From Stomoxys calcitrans (lineage: Eukaryota > Arthropoda > Insecta > Diptera > Muscidae): a stretch of DNA of 64,000 bases. Positions 23,093-33,605 of the stretch are shown piece after piece; the first letter of the stretch is position 1, and each line of letters begins with the position of its first letter. The notes below the pieces were generated by a model. That model was not told where the DNA came from. It was given only the letters and a program-made list of their open reading frames with translations, and ran no database searches. The position numbers and the translations under genes are program-made. The stretch is taken from the NCBI RefSeq assembly GCF_963082655.1, contig NC_081556.1, positions 72,215,227 through 72,279,226 of the forward strand, in the 5' to 3' direction.

Positions 23093-24661
23093 ATGAATGT
23101 TGTAACCAGGTCGAAGACAGGAAATAGTAAGCGAAAATCTACAGATCTTGAAGTGAACTCTTCCATGATATACAGCCGGAAGAAGCAAAGGAAATATTAT
23201 AGAAAGAAGGACATAATGGAAGGAAATAGCCGTAATTCGAACCAGGGCCAGATCCACGATCTATCTGGAACTATTAATGTGACTAACGAGGAAAGAGGCG
23301 CATCTTTTATGCCAAGACCGAATAATACTGTTCCCGATGGTCAGGGTGCACATGGCGGCGTGGATGATGACGTAGGGCCTGATGTTAGAGAGCTGGTTGT
23401 CAGTGAGACACAGTCGATCCAAAGGAACTTAGAGGGCCAGGTCAGAAGATTGGTTAACGATGAGATGGTAGATGTGAGAAAGACTTTAGGGGATTTGACT
23501 TTGATGGTGAAAGAGCTATCTAAGACCAGAAAAGATGGTAGTGATTCGAGTGCCCCGAATAATTTTCCGAGTAGGGGTCAAGATGTTTCATCGGTTAATA
23601 ACCCTAGTATGAATTTACAAGATATACAGGTAGGGAATTCTAATTGCTTACCAAATGGGAGGGCCGGAATGAATCCTTATGTAATGCCTTTTCCAGCTGA
23701 TCGGCCAATGACTCAGCACGTTCAAAATGACGAGATGAGACGATCTTGTAGTAGAGAGTCAGGGTCTCGTAATGCTGATGGTAATAATGGACAAATTAGA
23801 ATCAGAATAGATAAATTTGGGTTACTATTCAATGGGAATACCTCTCAGATGAGTATCGATGATTTTGTTTTTCGTCTAGAGTGCCTACAGGCACAATATG
23901 ACATTCCATGGTCCGAGGTAGTTCGTGATTTTCGTGTTTTATTATCGGGTACAGCATATGAATGGTATTGGCTTAACACTAAATCGCGTATTTTTACTGA
24001 TTGGCCATCACTTCGTCATGCTTTATTCAGTCAATATCAGACTGTAAGGTCCACGTTTGAGTTGATGAGAGATCTGTCGGATAGAAGGCAACAAAATAAC
24101 GAGTCAATTGATGCATATTTTCAAATAATGTGTCAGCTACGATCCAAACTCTTGCAACCTATACCAGAGTACGACATGATCAAGATTCTAAAAAGAAACG
24201 TTAAAGAGAGCCTGGGAAGAATTGTTTATCCTATGATGATATCGTCAGTAGAGCAATTGCGAATGGAGTGCAACGAGGCGGAAAGGAATTTTCCCCGTAG
24301 AGAGATAAGAAACGCAATGCCACCACCACGCACTAATAGATTTGTGAATGAGGTATACATGGACGACGAGAATGATGAAGATGATATACCTGGGTACATG
24401 CCAACTGAAGATTTGGATGCAATTAACATGGAAAGAGGTGCATTAAAGACAATGGTGAATTGTTGGAACTGTCACACTCCAGGACATATTTTTAGAGACT
24501 GCCCATCACAGAAGCGATCTTTGTTTTGTTATAGATGTGGTAAGCCCAATGTAACAACTCCTACATGTCCTACTTGTACTGTTGCGGGAAACCAGAAGCG
24601 GGGTGTGGGGAGAACAGGAACCCTACGCCAGACCGAAGTACCTGTAACGGTCGAAAAGTAA
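23093..24661 (+). CDS. gag: Retrotransposon Gag protein (522 residues)
   Basis: Gag builds the virus-like particle that packages element RNA in the cytoplasm. Residues 1-190 are polar and basic at the start. About 245-400 match a retrotransposon capsid-type domain (YEWYWLNTK, then FSQYQ about 20 residues later, then FQIMCQLRSKLL). About 425-455 is acidic (DDENDEDD). A CX2CX4HX4C zinc knuckle (CWNCHTPGHIFRDC) sits near 460, followed by a second Cys-rich stretch (CYRC...CPTC) that lacks the usual His. The frame ends inside the start of pol; the last 97 bases overlap it and a frameshift signal lies at 24586. The first ATG of the open frame was taken as start. No internal stops. Confidence 0.95.
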   Translation: MNVVTRSKTGNSKRKSTDLEVNSSMIYSRKKQRKYYRKKDIMEGNSRNSNQGQIHDLSGTINVTNEERGASFMPRPNNTVPDGQGAHGGVDDDVGPDVRELVVSETQSIQRNLEGQVRRLVNDEMVDVRKTLGDLTLMVKELSKTRKDGSDSSAPNNFPSRGQDVSSVNNPSMNLQDIQVGNSNCLPNGRAGMNPYVMPFPADRPMTQHVQNDEMRRSCSRESGSRNADGNNGQIRIRIDKFGLLFNGNTSQMSIDDFVFRLECLQAQYDIPWSEVVRDFRVLLSGTAYEWYWLNTKSRIFTDWPSLRHALFSQYQTVRSTFELMRDLSDRRQQNNESIDAYFQIMCQLRSKLLQPIPEYDMIKILKRNVKESLGRIVYPMMISSVEQLRMECNEAERNFPRREIRNAMPPPRTNRFVNEVYMDDENDEDDIPGYMPTEDLDAINMERGALKTMVNCWNCHTPGHIFRDCPSQKRSLFCYRCGKPNVTTPTCPTCTVAGNQKRGVGRTGTLRQTEVPVTVEK

Positions 24662-27600
24662 TATTAGCAAAAATTAATAAGGAAAATGATAATGCTATCG
24701 TACCAGAAGTGGAGAAAATCCCAGAGAAGTTTGAACCCGGCTTAAGACACTATTTGCCAATTAATGTGAGAGAGAAGAATTATAAAGAAACTAGAGATAA
24801 AATATTTAACGACTATGACGGTAACATTAAGATTTCTAATCGCATTAGGAAAGTCAGAGAAAAGTTTGCCAGAAAACGTATTGAGATAGGCTTACTAGTA
24901 GACTCGGTTCGAAGAGCATTTGAGGTTGGTTCTGATCCCCGTGTTTTTGCTGAAGTTGAAATTGAAGGAAGAAAGATTTCAGGATTGTTGGACTCCGGTG
25001 CTTCAGTCAGCATACTAGGTAGAAATTGTAGAGAATTTATAGAGGAAATCAATCTCGATATTCACCCCTTGTTGACCAACGTGAAAACTGCCGGTGGCCA
25101 GCAACATAGAGTATTGGGTAAAGTAGACTTAACAATAAAATACAAAGAGCAGCAGCATCAACTGTTACTGTATCTATGTCCTGACTTGGAACAATCTTTA
25201 TATTTAGGAATCGACTTTTGGAGGAAATTTAGATTAGCTCCTGATGTGATTGGCGTGGACGAGCTTAATATTGATCATGTTAATAAGGAATTTTTGTACC
25301 CTAAATCAGAATATAAGTTGAAACCCCATGTGTTATCTGCCGAACAACAGAATCAGCTGGATGAAGTTATTACAAATTTTGACTCGTTTGAAGAGAAAGG
25401 TCTTGGTCGTACCACAAGAGAAGTACATACTATCAAATTGGTGGAAGGAGCAGTTCCAGTAAAAGATAGATACTATCCCATTTCTCCAGCGGTTCAGGCA
25501 ATAGTTTATAAGGAAATTGATACCATGCTAGAATTAGGGGTAATAGAAGAAAGTGAGAGCCCTTGGTCGAATAGAACTACAGTCGTTAGAAAGCCAGGCA
25601 AAAATCGATTTTGTCTGGATGCACGAAAGATTAATAAGCTCACTATTAAAGATGCATATCCGCTCCAAAATATTGACGGGATATTGAGTCGAATTGATGA
25701 GACACATTTCATTAGTAGTGTGGATTTGAAATATGCCTTTTGGCAAATCCCACTAGATGATGAGAGTAAACCCTATACGGCTTTCACTGTGGCAGGACGG
25801 CCTCTTTACCAATTTAAAGTTATGCCGTTCGGCCTATGTAACGCCGCTCAGAGATTATGTCGACTTATGGATAAGGTTATCCCACAGATGCTCAAGGAAA
25901 ACGTTTTTATTTATTTGGATGACCTGTTGGTCATATCGAGCACATTTGAGGAACATCTACGACTTTTGAGTAAGGTAGCTAAATGTTTGAAGGAGGCCAA
26001 CCTGACGATTGGCCTAAAGAAATCGCAATTTTGCTTTCAGGAACTTAAATACTTAGGGTTTATCATTGGCGGTGGTAATCTAAAGACCGATCCAGAGAAA
26101 GTCGAAGCCATAAAGAAAATAAAATTACCCAAAAGCACGCGTGAAGTCAGAAGTTTCTTAGGAACCGCGGGATGGTACCGGCGTTTCATTAAGGATTTTG
26201 CCTCCATCTCAGCGCCCTTAACAGACACCCTCAAGAAATCAAAGAAATTTGTATTTACGCCCGCGGCAACTGAATCGTTCGAAAAATTAAAAAAAGCTTT
26301 GACAACTGCCCCTGTATTACGACATGCGGATTTTTCAAAACGGTTCTACATCCAATGCGATGCATCCGATTACGGAATTGGGGCTGTTTTGTATCAACTT
26401 AATAATGCGAATGAAGAACATCCCATAGCATTTTATTCACAAAAGCTCAACTCATGCCAAAAGAATTATACGGTCACTGAAAAAGAATGTCTGGCTGCAG
26501 TGATGGCCATAAAAAAATTTAGACCCTATGTAGAAATGATGCCGTTTACGGTAATAACCGACCACGCCAGTTTGAAGTGGCTTATGTCACAAAGGGATTT
26601 AAACGGTCGCCTGGCCAGATGGTCATTACAATTGCAAATTTTTGACTTCGACATAGAACATCGCAAAGGAAGTGAAAATGTTGTGGCAGACATGTTGTCA
26701 AGGGTGCCTTGTTTATCTGTGGAAGAGATTAGTAAAGAAGATCTACTTGATTTTGAAACTACAGAGTTTGGATGTGATGAATACAAAGAATTGATAAAGA
26801 CCATTGAAGAAAACGCAGAAAGGCTTCCTGATTTAAAAGTTTCTGATGGTATGATATACAAAAAAACAGAATTTGATCGCGAAGATGAGATGGAGAACAT
26901 ATGGAAGTTATGGATTCCTGGTAATCTCACGAGTACCATCATAGAAAAGGCACACTGTGCTAGCACATCGGCCCACGGAGGGATTGCTAAGACCCTAGAA
27001 AGGGTGAAGAGATTCTTCTATTGGCCTGGAATGACACGCCAGATTCGAGATTATATTAGGTCATGTCAGGTGTGTAAAGAGACAAAATCTGCTAATCAGA
27101 ACTTAATGCCTTCGATTGGACAGGAGGTCATAACTGAAAGACCATTTCAAAAGCTGTACATTGACTTTTTGGGGAAGTACCCGCGGTCAAGGAGTGGCAA
27201 TTGCTATATATTTGTGGTGTTGGATCATTTTTCCAAATTTGTGTTTCTCAAGGCGATGAAAGACGCCACTACCAATAATGTTGTTCAATTTTTAGTCCAG
27301 GATGTATTTCACAAATTCGGAGTCCCTGAGGTGATACATAGTGACAATGGGTCACAATTTGTGGCAAAAGGCTTTGAGAAAATGATTGAAACGTATGGAA
27401 TAAAGCACCTTAGAACGGCAGTATATTCTCCTCAATCCAACGCGTCGGAAAGGGTCAATCAGTCCGTGCTGTCGGCAATCAGAGCCTATATGGAGAACGA
27501 CCACCGCGACTGGGATTTCTATTTATCAGAGATAGAATGCGCCTTGAGAACATCTGTCCATTCAGCGACAGGGGTAACCCCGTTTTTCGCCCTTTTCGGG

Positions 27601-27981
27601 TTTCACATGTTTTCGAATGGATCTGATTATAGATTGACCAGAAAGCTTCAATCGTTGACCGATCATGAGCTTACCACCTTGAGTCAAAATGAAAGAATGG
27701 ATTTGATTCGTGATAAGATCGAGAAGAACATGCATGATGCATATACAAGGAGCGCCGAAAGATATAATAAGAGGGCTCGAAATCTCAAATTGGTACCGGG
27801 TCAGGAAGTTTATAGGAGGAATAATGTTTTAAGCGATTTTGGAAAAAATCGAAATGCAAAGTTTTGTCGAAGGTTCCTAAAGTGCAGAATAGTCCGACCG
27901 GTAGGGAACAATATGTTTGAGTTGGAATCCCTGGATGGCAAATCCATTGGAATATATCATGCCAAGGACATAAAGTTATAA
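24565..27981 (+). CDS. pol: Retrotransposon Pol polyprotein (protease, RT, RNase H, integrase)
   Basis: Residue numbers count from the frame's first ATG, but translation probably enters by -1 frameshift at 24586-24592. Aspartic protease: LLDSGAS near 142-148. Reverse transcriptase: YAFWQIPL, MPFGLCNAAQ and the catalytic YLDD near 450. RNase H: CDASDYGIGAVLY near 595, TEKECLA, TDHASLKWL near 664, and GSENVVADMLSR. Integrase: HHCC-type zinc region near 795-835 (CQVC), then catalytic Asp in YIDFLG (about 866), Asp in HSDNGSQF (about 927) and Glu in SNASERVNQ (about 961). RT before integrase defines the Ty3/gypsy order. The C-terminal integrase tail (about 1085-1138) is basic, ending in YHAKDIKL. 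All catalytic residues I can identify are kept and the frame is unbroken. Confidence 0.97.
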   Translation: MSYLYCCGKPEAGCGENRNPTPDRSTCNGRKVILAKINKENDNAIVPEVEKIPEKFEPGLRHYLPINVREKNYKETRDKIFNDYDGNIKISNRIRKVREKFARKRIEIGLLVDSVRRAFEVGSDPRVFAEVEIEGRKISGLLDSGASVSILGRNCREFIEEINLDIHPLLTNVKTAGGQQHRVLGKVDLTIKYKEQQHQLLLYLCPDLEQSLYLGIDFWRKFRLAPDVIGVDELNIDHVNKEFLYPKSEYKLKPHVLSAEQQNQLDEVITNFDSFEEKGLGRTTREVHTIKLVEGAVPVKDRYYPISPAVQAIVYKEIDTMLELGVIEESESPWSNRTTVVRKPGKNRFCLDARKINKLTIKDAYPLQNIDGILSRIDETHFISSVDLKYAFWQIPLDDESKPYTAFTVAGRPLYQFKVMPFGLCNAAQRLCRLMDKVIPQMLKENVFIYLDDLLVISSTFEEHLRLLSKVAKCLKEANLTIGLKKSQFCFQELKYLGFIIGGGNLKTDPEKVEAIKKIKLPKSTREVRSFLGTAGWYRRFIKDFASISAPLTDTLKKSKKFVFTPAATESFEKLKKALTTAPVLRHADFSKRFYIQCDASDYGIGAVLYQLNNANEEHPIAFYSQKLNSCQKNYTVTEKECLAAVMAIKKFRPYVEMMPFTVITDHASLKWLMSQRDLNGRLARWSLQLQIFDFDIEHRKGSENVVADMLSRVPCLSVEEISKEDLLDFETTEFGCDEYKELIKTIEENAERLPDLKVSDGMIYKKTEFDREDEMENIWKLWIPGNLTSTIIEKAHCASTSAHGGIAKTLERVKRFFYWPGMTRQIRDYIRSCQVCKETKSANQNLMPSIGQEVITERPFQKLYIDFLGKYPRSRSGNCYIFVVLDHFSKFVFLKAMKDATTNNVVQFLVQDVFHKFGVPEVIHSDNGSQFVAKGFEKMIETYGIKHLRTAVYSPQSNASERVNQSVLSAIRAYMENDHRDWDFYLSEIECALRTSVHSATGVTPFFALFGFHMFSNGSDYRLTRKLQSLTDHELTTLSQNERMDLIRDKIEKNMHDAYTRSAERYNKRARNLKLVPGQEVYRRNNVLSDFGKNRNAKFCRRFLKCRIVRPVGNNMFELESLDGKSIGIYHAKDIKL
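24586..24629 (+). promoter_or_regulatory. -1 ribosomal frameshift signal between gag and pol
   Basis: The heptamer GGGAAAC at 24586-24592 is set in the gag frame as G GGA AAC, the X XXY YYZ pattern for -1 slippage. Slipping by one base continues exactly in the pol frame (next codon CCA at 24592). After a 9-base spacer, 24602-24610 can pair with 24621-24629 (nine pairs including two G-U) around a 10-base loop. Known -1 sites need just such a heptamer, 5-9 base spacer and downstream structure. Both the frame geometry and the heptamer are seen directly; function is inferred. Confidence 0.85.
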
Positions 27982-28906
27982 AGTGCAATAATACTAACTG
28001 TGATATAATTAAGGTGCAATACTAGGGTTAGGTATACTAGATGATAAACTATCATAAGAGTGTCCGTCCCATACGTGTTGTGGAGTACCTGATTATATCT
28101 GGATAGCATTGTGCAAGTAACTGAACCCCACTGTGATATTTTACCTTTTTTGTAAATTTATGTCCAAAAATGTTTGTCGGTGATCGTAATTATACACCTA
28201 TGTACTTGTAATTATACACCAAGTTTCTTGTAATTATTTCTTTTCATGACTATACAGTCCCTAGTAATTATAAATCCTTTTTAGTTAGTTTTTATTTTTT
28301 TTAGTGATTATACCTTTTCTACTTAATGTTACCTTTTATCAATGACTTTGAATCTACTATCAAATTCACAGTGGCATTTTTTTTTCTCGGTGTATGATAT
28401 ATTCTAAAGATTTCTTGCCATGTACCAGGGGGACAATAGACTTCCTTTCGGACTTATTATTTCTCGCCTGTTCAATCGAGACTACACTCGATGTGATGTT
28501 TGCATGGGGATATGGGATCATAGAGGGTGGTGAATACTATGCCCACGAAATGTATGCAGTTTTTTTCTACGTGTAGCCAATACCATCGTTCGTACAATAT
28601 AATGCATTGACCAAAACGAAGTGCAATAGGCCAGGAGATACCGTGACTGACCTTAGGGTGAAGTGATTCCAGTCATGTGGCCATCGGCAGGGGGAATCCC
28701 GTGGATAACGTTCTGCAATGTATTACAAACAGACACGAAGTAATTGGATCTTTATGATATGATACGCAGTTCACTTCCCTAATGTTGCTTTCATATATGC
28801 CCGGCTTGAGGATCTCAGGGTGTGGGAGTTCCCCACGTGAGATCATTATAGACAACGTCGCCCGCACACCGTCCCTGTTGACTGGGAATAGACAGGTCCG
28901 GAGTTT
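27982..28906 (+). other. Retrotransposon 3' untranslated region, no envelope gene
   Basis: 925 bases between pol and the 3' LTR. The longest frame is 81 codons (minus) and 60 codons (plus), neither with signal peptide or membrane segments, so no env. The bases directly before the LTR (ending 'ggtccggagttt') do not form an obvious polypurine tract. Confidence 0.7.
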
Positions 28907-31536
28907 TGTTGCGGTCAAAGTCTAACGCAGAGTTCGTGAAGAGGAAAATATAAAGGAAAAAAATTTTTGCGTGGAGCTTCGCTAGGGGGAGGCCTTTTTC
29001 TCCCTGGTGGAGGCCTCAAAACCACCTTCGGTTTATATTTTTTTTTGTTTTGAGCAAATTTGGGGAGGGGGATTTTTTTTTGTTGCGTTGTTTTGTTTGT
29101 TTTTGTATGCTCCCCCCCCACCACCAAACGCTGCGAATATGATTTTTTTATTTTTATCCCACGTAGGAGGGAGGGATGACATTTTTATTGTTGTTGCCTT
29201 ATTGTCAGCCAATTCCCTCATATGCCTTGATGGAGAAAGGGGGGTTGCCGTGTGAGGGATGATCTTCTCCCACCCCTGTTCTCATGTCCCACGATGCGGA
29301 GAGGGGGATGCTCAGTGTGGAGGGATATACTTCTCCCATCCCAGGTCTCCTCAATTCCTCATTGGTGCTATGGGGGCCGCTCCATCTGGAAAGAAAAGAA
29401 AGAAATTAATTAAATTAAGGATAAAAGAATACTTGTGAGATTGGCGTGCACCGCCAATCATATGTTTTAGTGTGTGGATCCTGATTGGTTCAGTTTGACA
29501 CCCCATCGAAATGAGAAGCGTTCCGCCACTACGTAGTAGCGTATCGTAACGCCACGTATTGTGAATTGATTCATTCAGGAGAATGTCTGGAGTTGAGAGC
29601 ATTGTGTATTTGGATAATCGTTAGCACATACATACATTTGTGTTATATTGGGTAAACTGCTATAATGAGTAAACTGCTATAAACTGCTATAAGGATTGTG
29701 GGAACGAGAGAAGGGATTAAAGCCAAAATTTAGAATAGCACGAACACATACTAATAGCTCCTAGAATGAGACGGCTAGAACTGTGGACTATTTATAGTAG
29801 ATGGTATATAATATATATATTTGACAGAAATGGCCGACTTAGGAAATTTTGGCCAAGCGCACGCTCATGTGTGGAATTGGAGATTGCAAAATCTTCCATC
29901 AGCAAGTGTAGACGGACGAGTGAAAGTGAAAATATAAAGTTATTGGTTGAGCAGAAAATTATAGAAATTTTACGCTAGTGCAGTGACGGCTTACATCAGG
30001 CACGGGTTTTGTTTTAATGTAAACGTGCTTTAAGTGATTATAAAAGAATAAGAAAAGGTTATCCTGGGAAAATAGACTGATAAATGGTGACAGAAGCTAG
30101 TGCCCAGGTGTCCAAAGAAGACCGAAAGGGTATCTCTCTATATGCTTGAAAGCTAGAGGAGAAAAGAAAAATTGTAGAGTGCTAGCTTCATCAAGCTTTT
30201 GCACGAGGATTCTCTTGAAATTTGTACGGAATCGTCCGGAATTCCCAGGTAACCACATTTATATTACGTCTACATTGTTCTAATTGTGATCAAGGACACC
30301 GAATCGACCAAGAACCCAGAACCAGAAAATAGTATACCTTAATGCTGATATAAATTTGCAAAGCAAGCCTTGATATGGATTTAGCTAGGTTTAATTTTTA
30401 TTATATTTTAAAGTTATTGTCTAATTTGTAGATGTTATTATCATTGTAATATTTGTTGTCAATAGTGAACAAAAAACCATTGGGTATAATATGTACATTT
30501 CCGTTTTTATAACAATCTTCGAGCGCGGTCAACGACGGTTGTAGTCGCGTTAGTTCAACGCAGTAGAATATTAGGGGGTAATTAGTGACGGTCTTCTATG
30601 ACTTTAGGGAGCTCCTTCAGGTCAGGTAGTGGGACGTCCTGTGGAACACATTCCCCGGACTGTATGGACGAATGCAATTAGAACTGGGTTGCCATCATTT
30701 GAGTTTTTTTTATACCCTCAAGTGATTTTTGAAGGCCATGGAAGGCTTAATTATGATAATGATGTTTTTTTGTTCCTGTATGTTTATCTAGGCTAAATCA
30801 TAGTATTATTGATTCAAACTTTTGTGTATTACTTTATAAATATTTAGTTAGTTTTTTTTAATATACATGTGACGGTTAAAGTGAGAACGTAGAAGGGAAA
30901 GAAAGGCTATAACGTAATCTATCGCCATCAGTCCGCTCTTCTGTTTTGGTTTATATCCTGCTGGCAGGACTCGCTTTGGAAAGATTGTTAAAACCTAGAA
31001 AGATACAAAAAAAAAAATCATATATACATACAATACATCAATAACAAAATTTTTTTTTTTTTTACATAAATATTATTAGGTAACCCAACACATTATTTAC
31101 ATTTTATTTATTATCACATGATTATTATTAGTGTTAAGATGGTTAGTTAATGTTTAGATTAGTAATTTTTATTTTAATAGCAATAAATGATTTCATAATT
31201 TTTATAACGTAAAAGATATTATGGAGGTCTAAATCTATTAAAAGGGGGAATAGGGTTAATTTATAAGCGGGTAAGTGAAGGGTGAGCGGTTCGAGGGGTC
31301 ATAAATTAAAAACATAAATATTTGGAAATTTTATGACCAAGGTCGGGCGGGCGGCTGGAGGTAACACCTTCCTCCCTATCTGGATGTGTGCATTAGATGT
31401 AGATGTTTGTGTGTAGTGTTGATATTTTTAATTGTGGATGTCGTTGGGCTAGAGGTTGGGATGGACACACCCCAGGAGAGACCGTCTAAGCTAGCTGGTC
31501 CCCGAGCTCCTCCTAGTGCCAATACGGCATGTAACA
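28907..31536 (+). repeat. 3' LTR (2,630 bases)
   Basis: Identical in length to the 5' LTR. Regions compared directly (start, end, an 11-A run, the 82-, 70- and 83-codon frames) show no difference. It ends 3,551 bases upstream of the XPC start codon in the same orientation, so read-through or LTR promoter effects on XPC are conceivable. Confidence 0.97.
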
Positions 31537-31540
31537 CATG
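31537..31540. other. Target-site duplication CATG, right copy
   Basis: Matches 19644-19647; confirms both LTR boundaries. Confidence 0.85.
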
Positions 31541-31870
31541 TTGTTCAAATGTCATGCCAAACTATTTGAGGACATAGCCAAGACGTCCCTCCAGCCAGGC
31601 CTGAAAAGCTTGGTAGAAAAATATCTGTGTGATCGCCAGTCATTTGTGGAATTAAGGGATATAAGTCGATAAGTCGAAACAATGGAGAAACACAATGTAG
31701 TGATAACTCCGGCACTGTTTAACCTCTACCTATAGTCCATTTCACTTCCTGCAGACGGCATAGATATCGTATCATATGCCGACTATTGTACGATCATGGC
31801 ATCATCATCTACCTCAACGAACTTGCCGCTTTCGCTGCAATAGATATTTTTCACCAAATCTTCAGCCACA
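31541..31870 (+). pseudogene. Jockey-like LINE reverse-transcriptase fragment
   Basis: One frame reads LFEDIAKTSLQPGLKSLVEK, then YLCDRQSFVELRDI, and further on DGIDIVSYADYCTIMA, where the RT catalytic YADD appears as YADY. A second RT relic at 47082-47351 on the minus strand has the same order. Stops and frameshifts show it is dead. It is the right-hand flank of the LTR retrotransposon. Confidence 0.7.
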
Positions 31871-31990
31871 TTATTCGCTACATACGCGCAGGAGGTGGGA
31901 AGGGAGCTGAAAATTCAAGGGAGATTGAACATTTAAATTTGTTTGTTGAGTTGCATTTCTCAACACGATACTCCTCATTCTGTTTAGGTC

Positions 31991-32116
31991 TTAAACCCCG
32001 TTTACACTGCTCATTAAAGCCGGATTTAAGGCCCACATCAGCTGATTTAATAAACGAAAAACAGATGATCGAGCCATTAAATCCGGATTTAAAGAGCAGT
32101 GTAAACGAGATTTTAA
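31991..32116. repeat. Fold-back (hairpin) element, about 125 bases
   Basis: The arms 31991-32032 and 32073-32116 are near-complementary: 'gtttacactgctc(a/t)ttaaa' followed by 'ccggatttaa', with a few mismatches around a 40-base loop. Such long stem-loops are typical of small non-autonomous DNA transposons (MITEs). No target duplication was identified. Confidence 0.7.
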
Positions 32117-33410
32117 TAGCATGTTTATATTGAAATTTTTATTATCTGAGTTTAACTAAAACCAAAAGCAAATCGCGTCCGTTTACACCGTGTTTTTGAT
32201 AATTTAAGTGACATACACAAGCGTTCATACGTATACATGAATATGCATATCACACACATCCATACACAATTCTTGAAAACAGTTGCATATTTTGGTATAT
32301 TATCGATTATTCATCCATCAAAAATAAGTACAGCAAAAATCGGATTAATAGCCTGTTTGTGGATGTCGAACAATAATCCAGACGAACTAACAAGAATCGC
32401 TCGAAATCGAATCTTTTCCGATTTGGGAATGTTGAATTCAATTTTTCGCCCGCACATGCGTAAGTCAATGTTTTTATTTTCACATACTTACGATTTTGGG
32501 ATTGCCATAGGCGTTTTTTCAGTTTCTCCTAATCTACTACCAATTTCTATGTACGATTGTGCAACTATGTTGTAATTTTCTTTATTTCAATCACATAACC
32601 AAATTCAAAACTTTATTAGCATACAAAATTGTGATGTGTTTAACAAAAAAAAATTTTTTGGCGGGTGAGGAGGCGTCCAACATTCTACAAGTACCTCGAG
32701 GCACCCCGGCATGGGCTAACTAATAGTACCACACAGACTGGAACTTTGAGCTCCAAACTGTGTAGTGTTCATCGTTGTCACAAGAAGCTTAGCTGTGAGC
32801 TAACGGGCGCGCCCACAGATTGCGGAGAGTGGAGTGCTCCATATGTAGTAGCTGCAACTACATTCGCGGACAATCGACGGTATCGAGTAAAGAGAGAGCT
32901 TGCACATCTATGAAGCTTGACGAGGATCACAACGTTTGAAATGAGATACACAAACCCAAATCATTTTTTTTTTTCGTTTGCAGGCCAAACGAACGATTGG
33001 GTTCTACGTTGACAAACCAGCTATTAAACTTTTAATATATTTCGACTTTTCGATTTTTTTATTTTAAAATCGATTATTCGACTTTTTATTCAGTACAAGT
33101 CGACTTCGACTTTATTACACAAAAAGATTATTAATCGAAAGTCAACTTTTGGATAGAGGATAGCGCAGGGATGATAATTTTGATACTTTTTAAATATCGA
33201 AAGTAGCTCGGTACACCTGCGAATTTTTAGGTACTTTTAGACAATAACCATATTTTATTATATGTATACAAAAACTCAAGAAAAGAGAGTTTAAATTATA
33301 TGATAGGCATTAGCATTACCTACTACAAAATTGAAATATGCCGATGAAAATTCCGTAAAGGAGCAGTGGGGATACTTCTGTCATTAATGAATGCTATCCA
33401 ATACAATATT
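32117..33410. other. Non-coding; includes a GC-rich patch of unknown origin
   Basis: Frames of up to 112 codons lack motifs. The patch 32665-32930 ('ggcatgggctaactaatagt...tgagctaacgggcgcgcccac') is markedly GC-richer than its surroundings and is probably part of another dispersed repeat. Poly-A/T-rich DNA follows to 33410. Confidence 0.45.
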
Positions 33411-33605
33411 AGGCTCAACGAGAAGGGATCTTCTCTTTATTCCCGTGTTCGAATGGCTTGCTGCAGAACGACACCACTTTAGTAGAGAAGTTTACACGAC
33501 CGATTGCCTATAGTAAATACCTCACAAGTGTCTTCAGGGAGAGGCTCAATACTGCTGAAGTTTGTTCCGATGTTCTCGTCGGGATTTCAGTGGCAAAGGC
33601 AAATA
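33411..33605 (-). repeat. Badly decayed SINE copy
   Basis: 'ggctcaacgagaagggat...cccgtgttcgaatggcttgctgcagaacgacacca...gtagagaagttt...gatgttctcgtcgggattt' follows the order of the SINE body on the minus strand at low identity. The tRNA-like head is nearly lost. Confidence 0.6.

Larger units (their letters stand above)
19648..31536 (+). mobile_element. Full-length Ty3/gypsy-class LTR retrotransposon, 11,889 bases
   Basis: Two direct 2,630-base LTRs (TGTT...AACA) at a constant offset of 9,259 bases flank open gag and pol frames. CATG is duplicated at 19644-19647 and 31537-31540. The domain order protease, RT, RNase H, integrase is that of Ty3/gypsy; very long LTRs and a Lys-tRNA-like primer site recall the Osvaldo/Ulysses group, which is inference. 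No envelope gene is present. I saw no LTR differences where I compared them, and the small frames in both LTRs translate identically, so the insertion looks very recent and possibly still competent. Confidence 0.97.

Noticed and set aside
27982..28906. Envelope gene of the LTR element
   Set aside because: No frame above 81 codons, no signal peptide or membrane segment.
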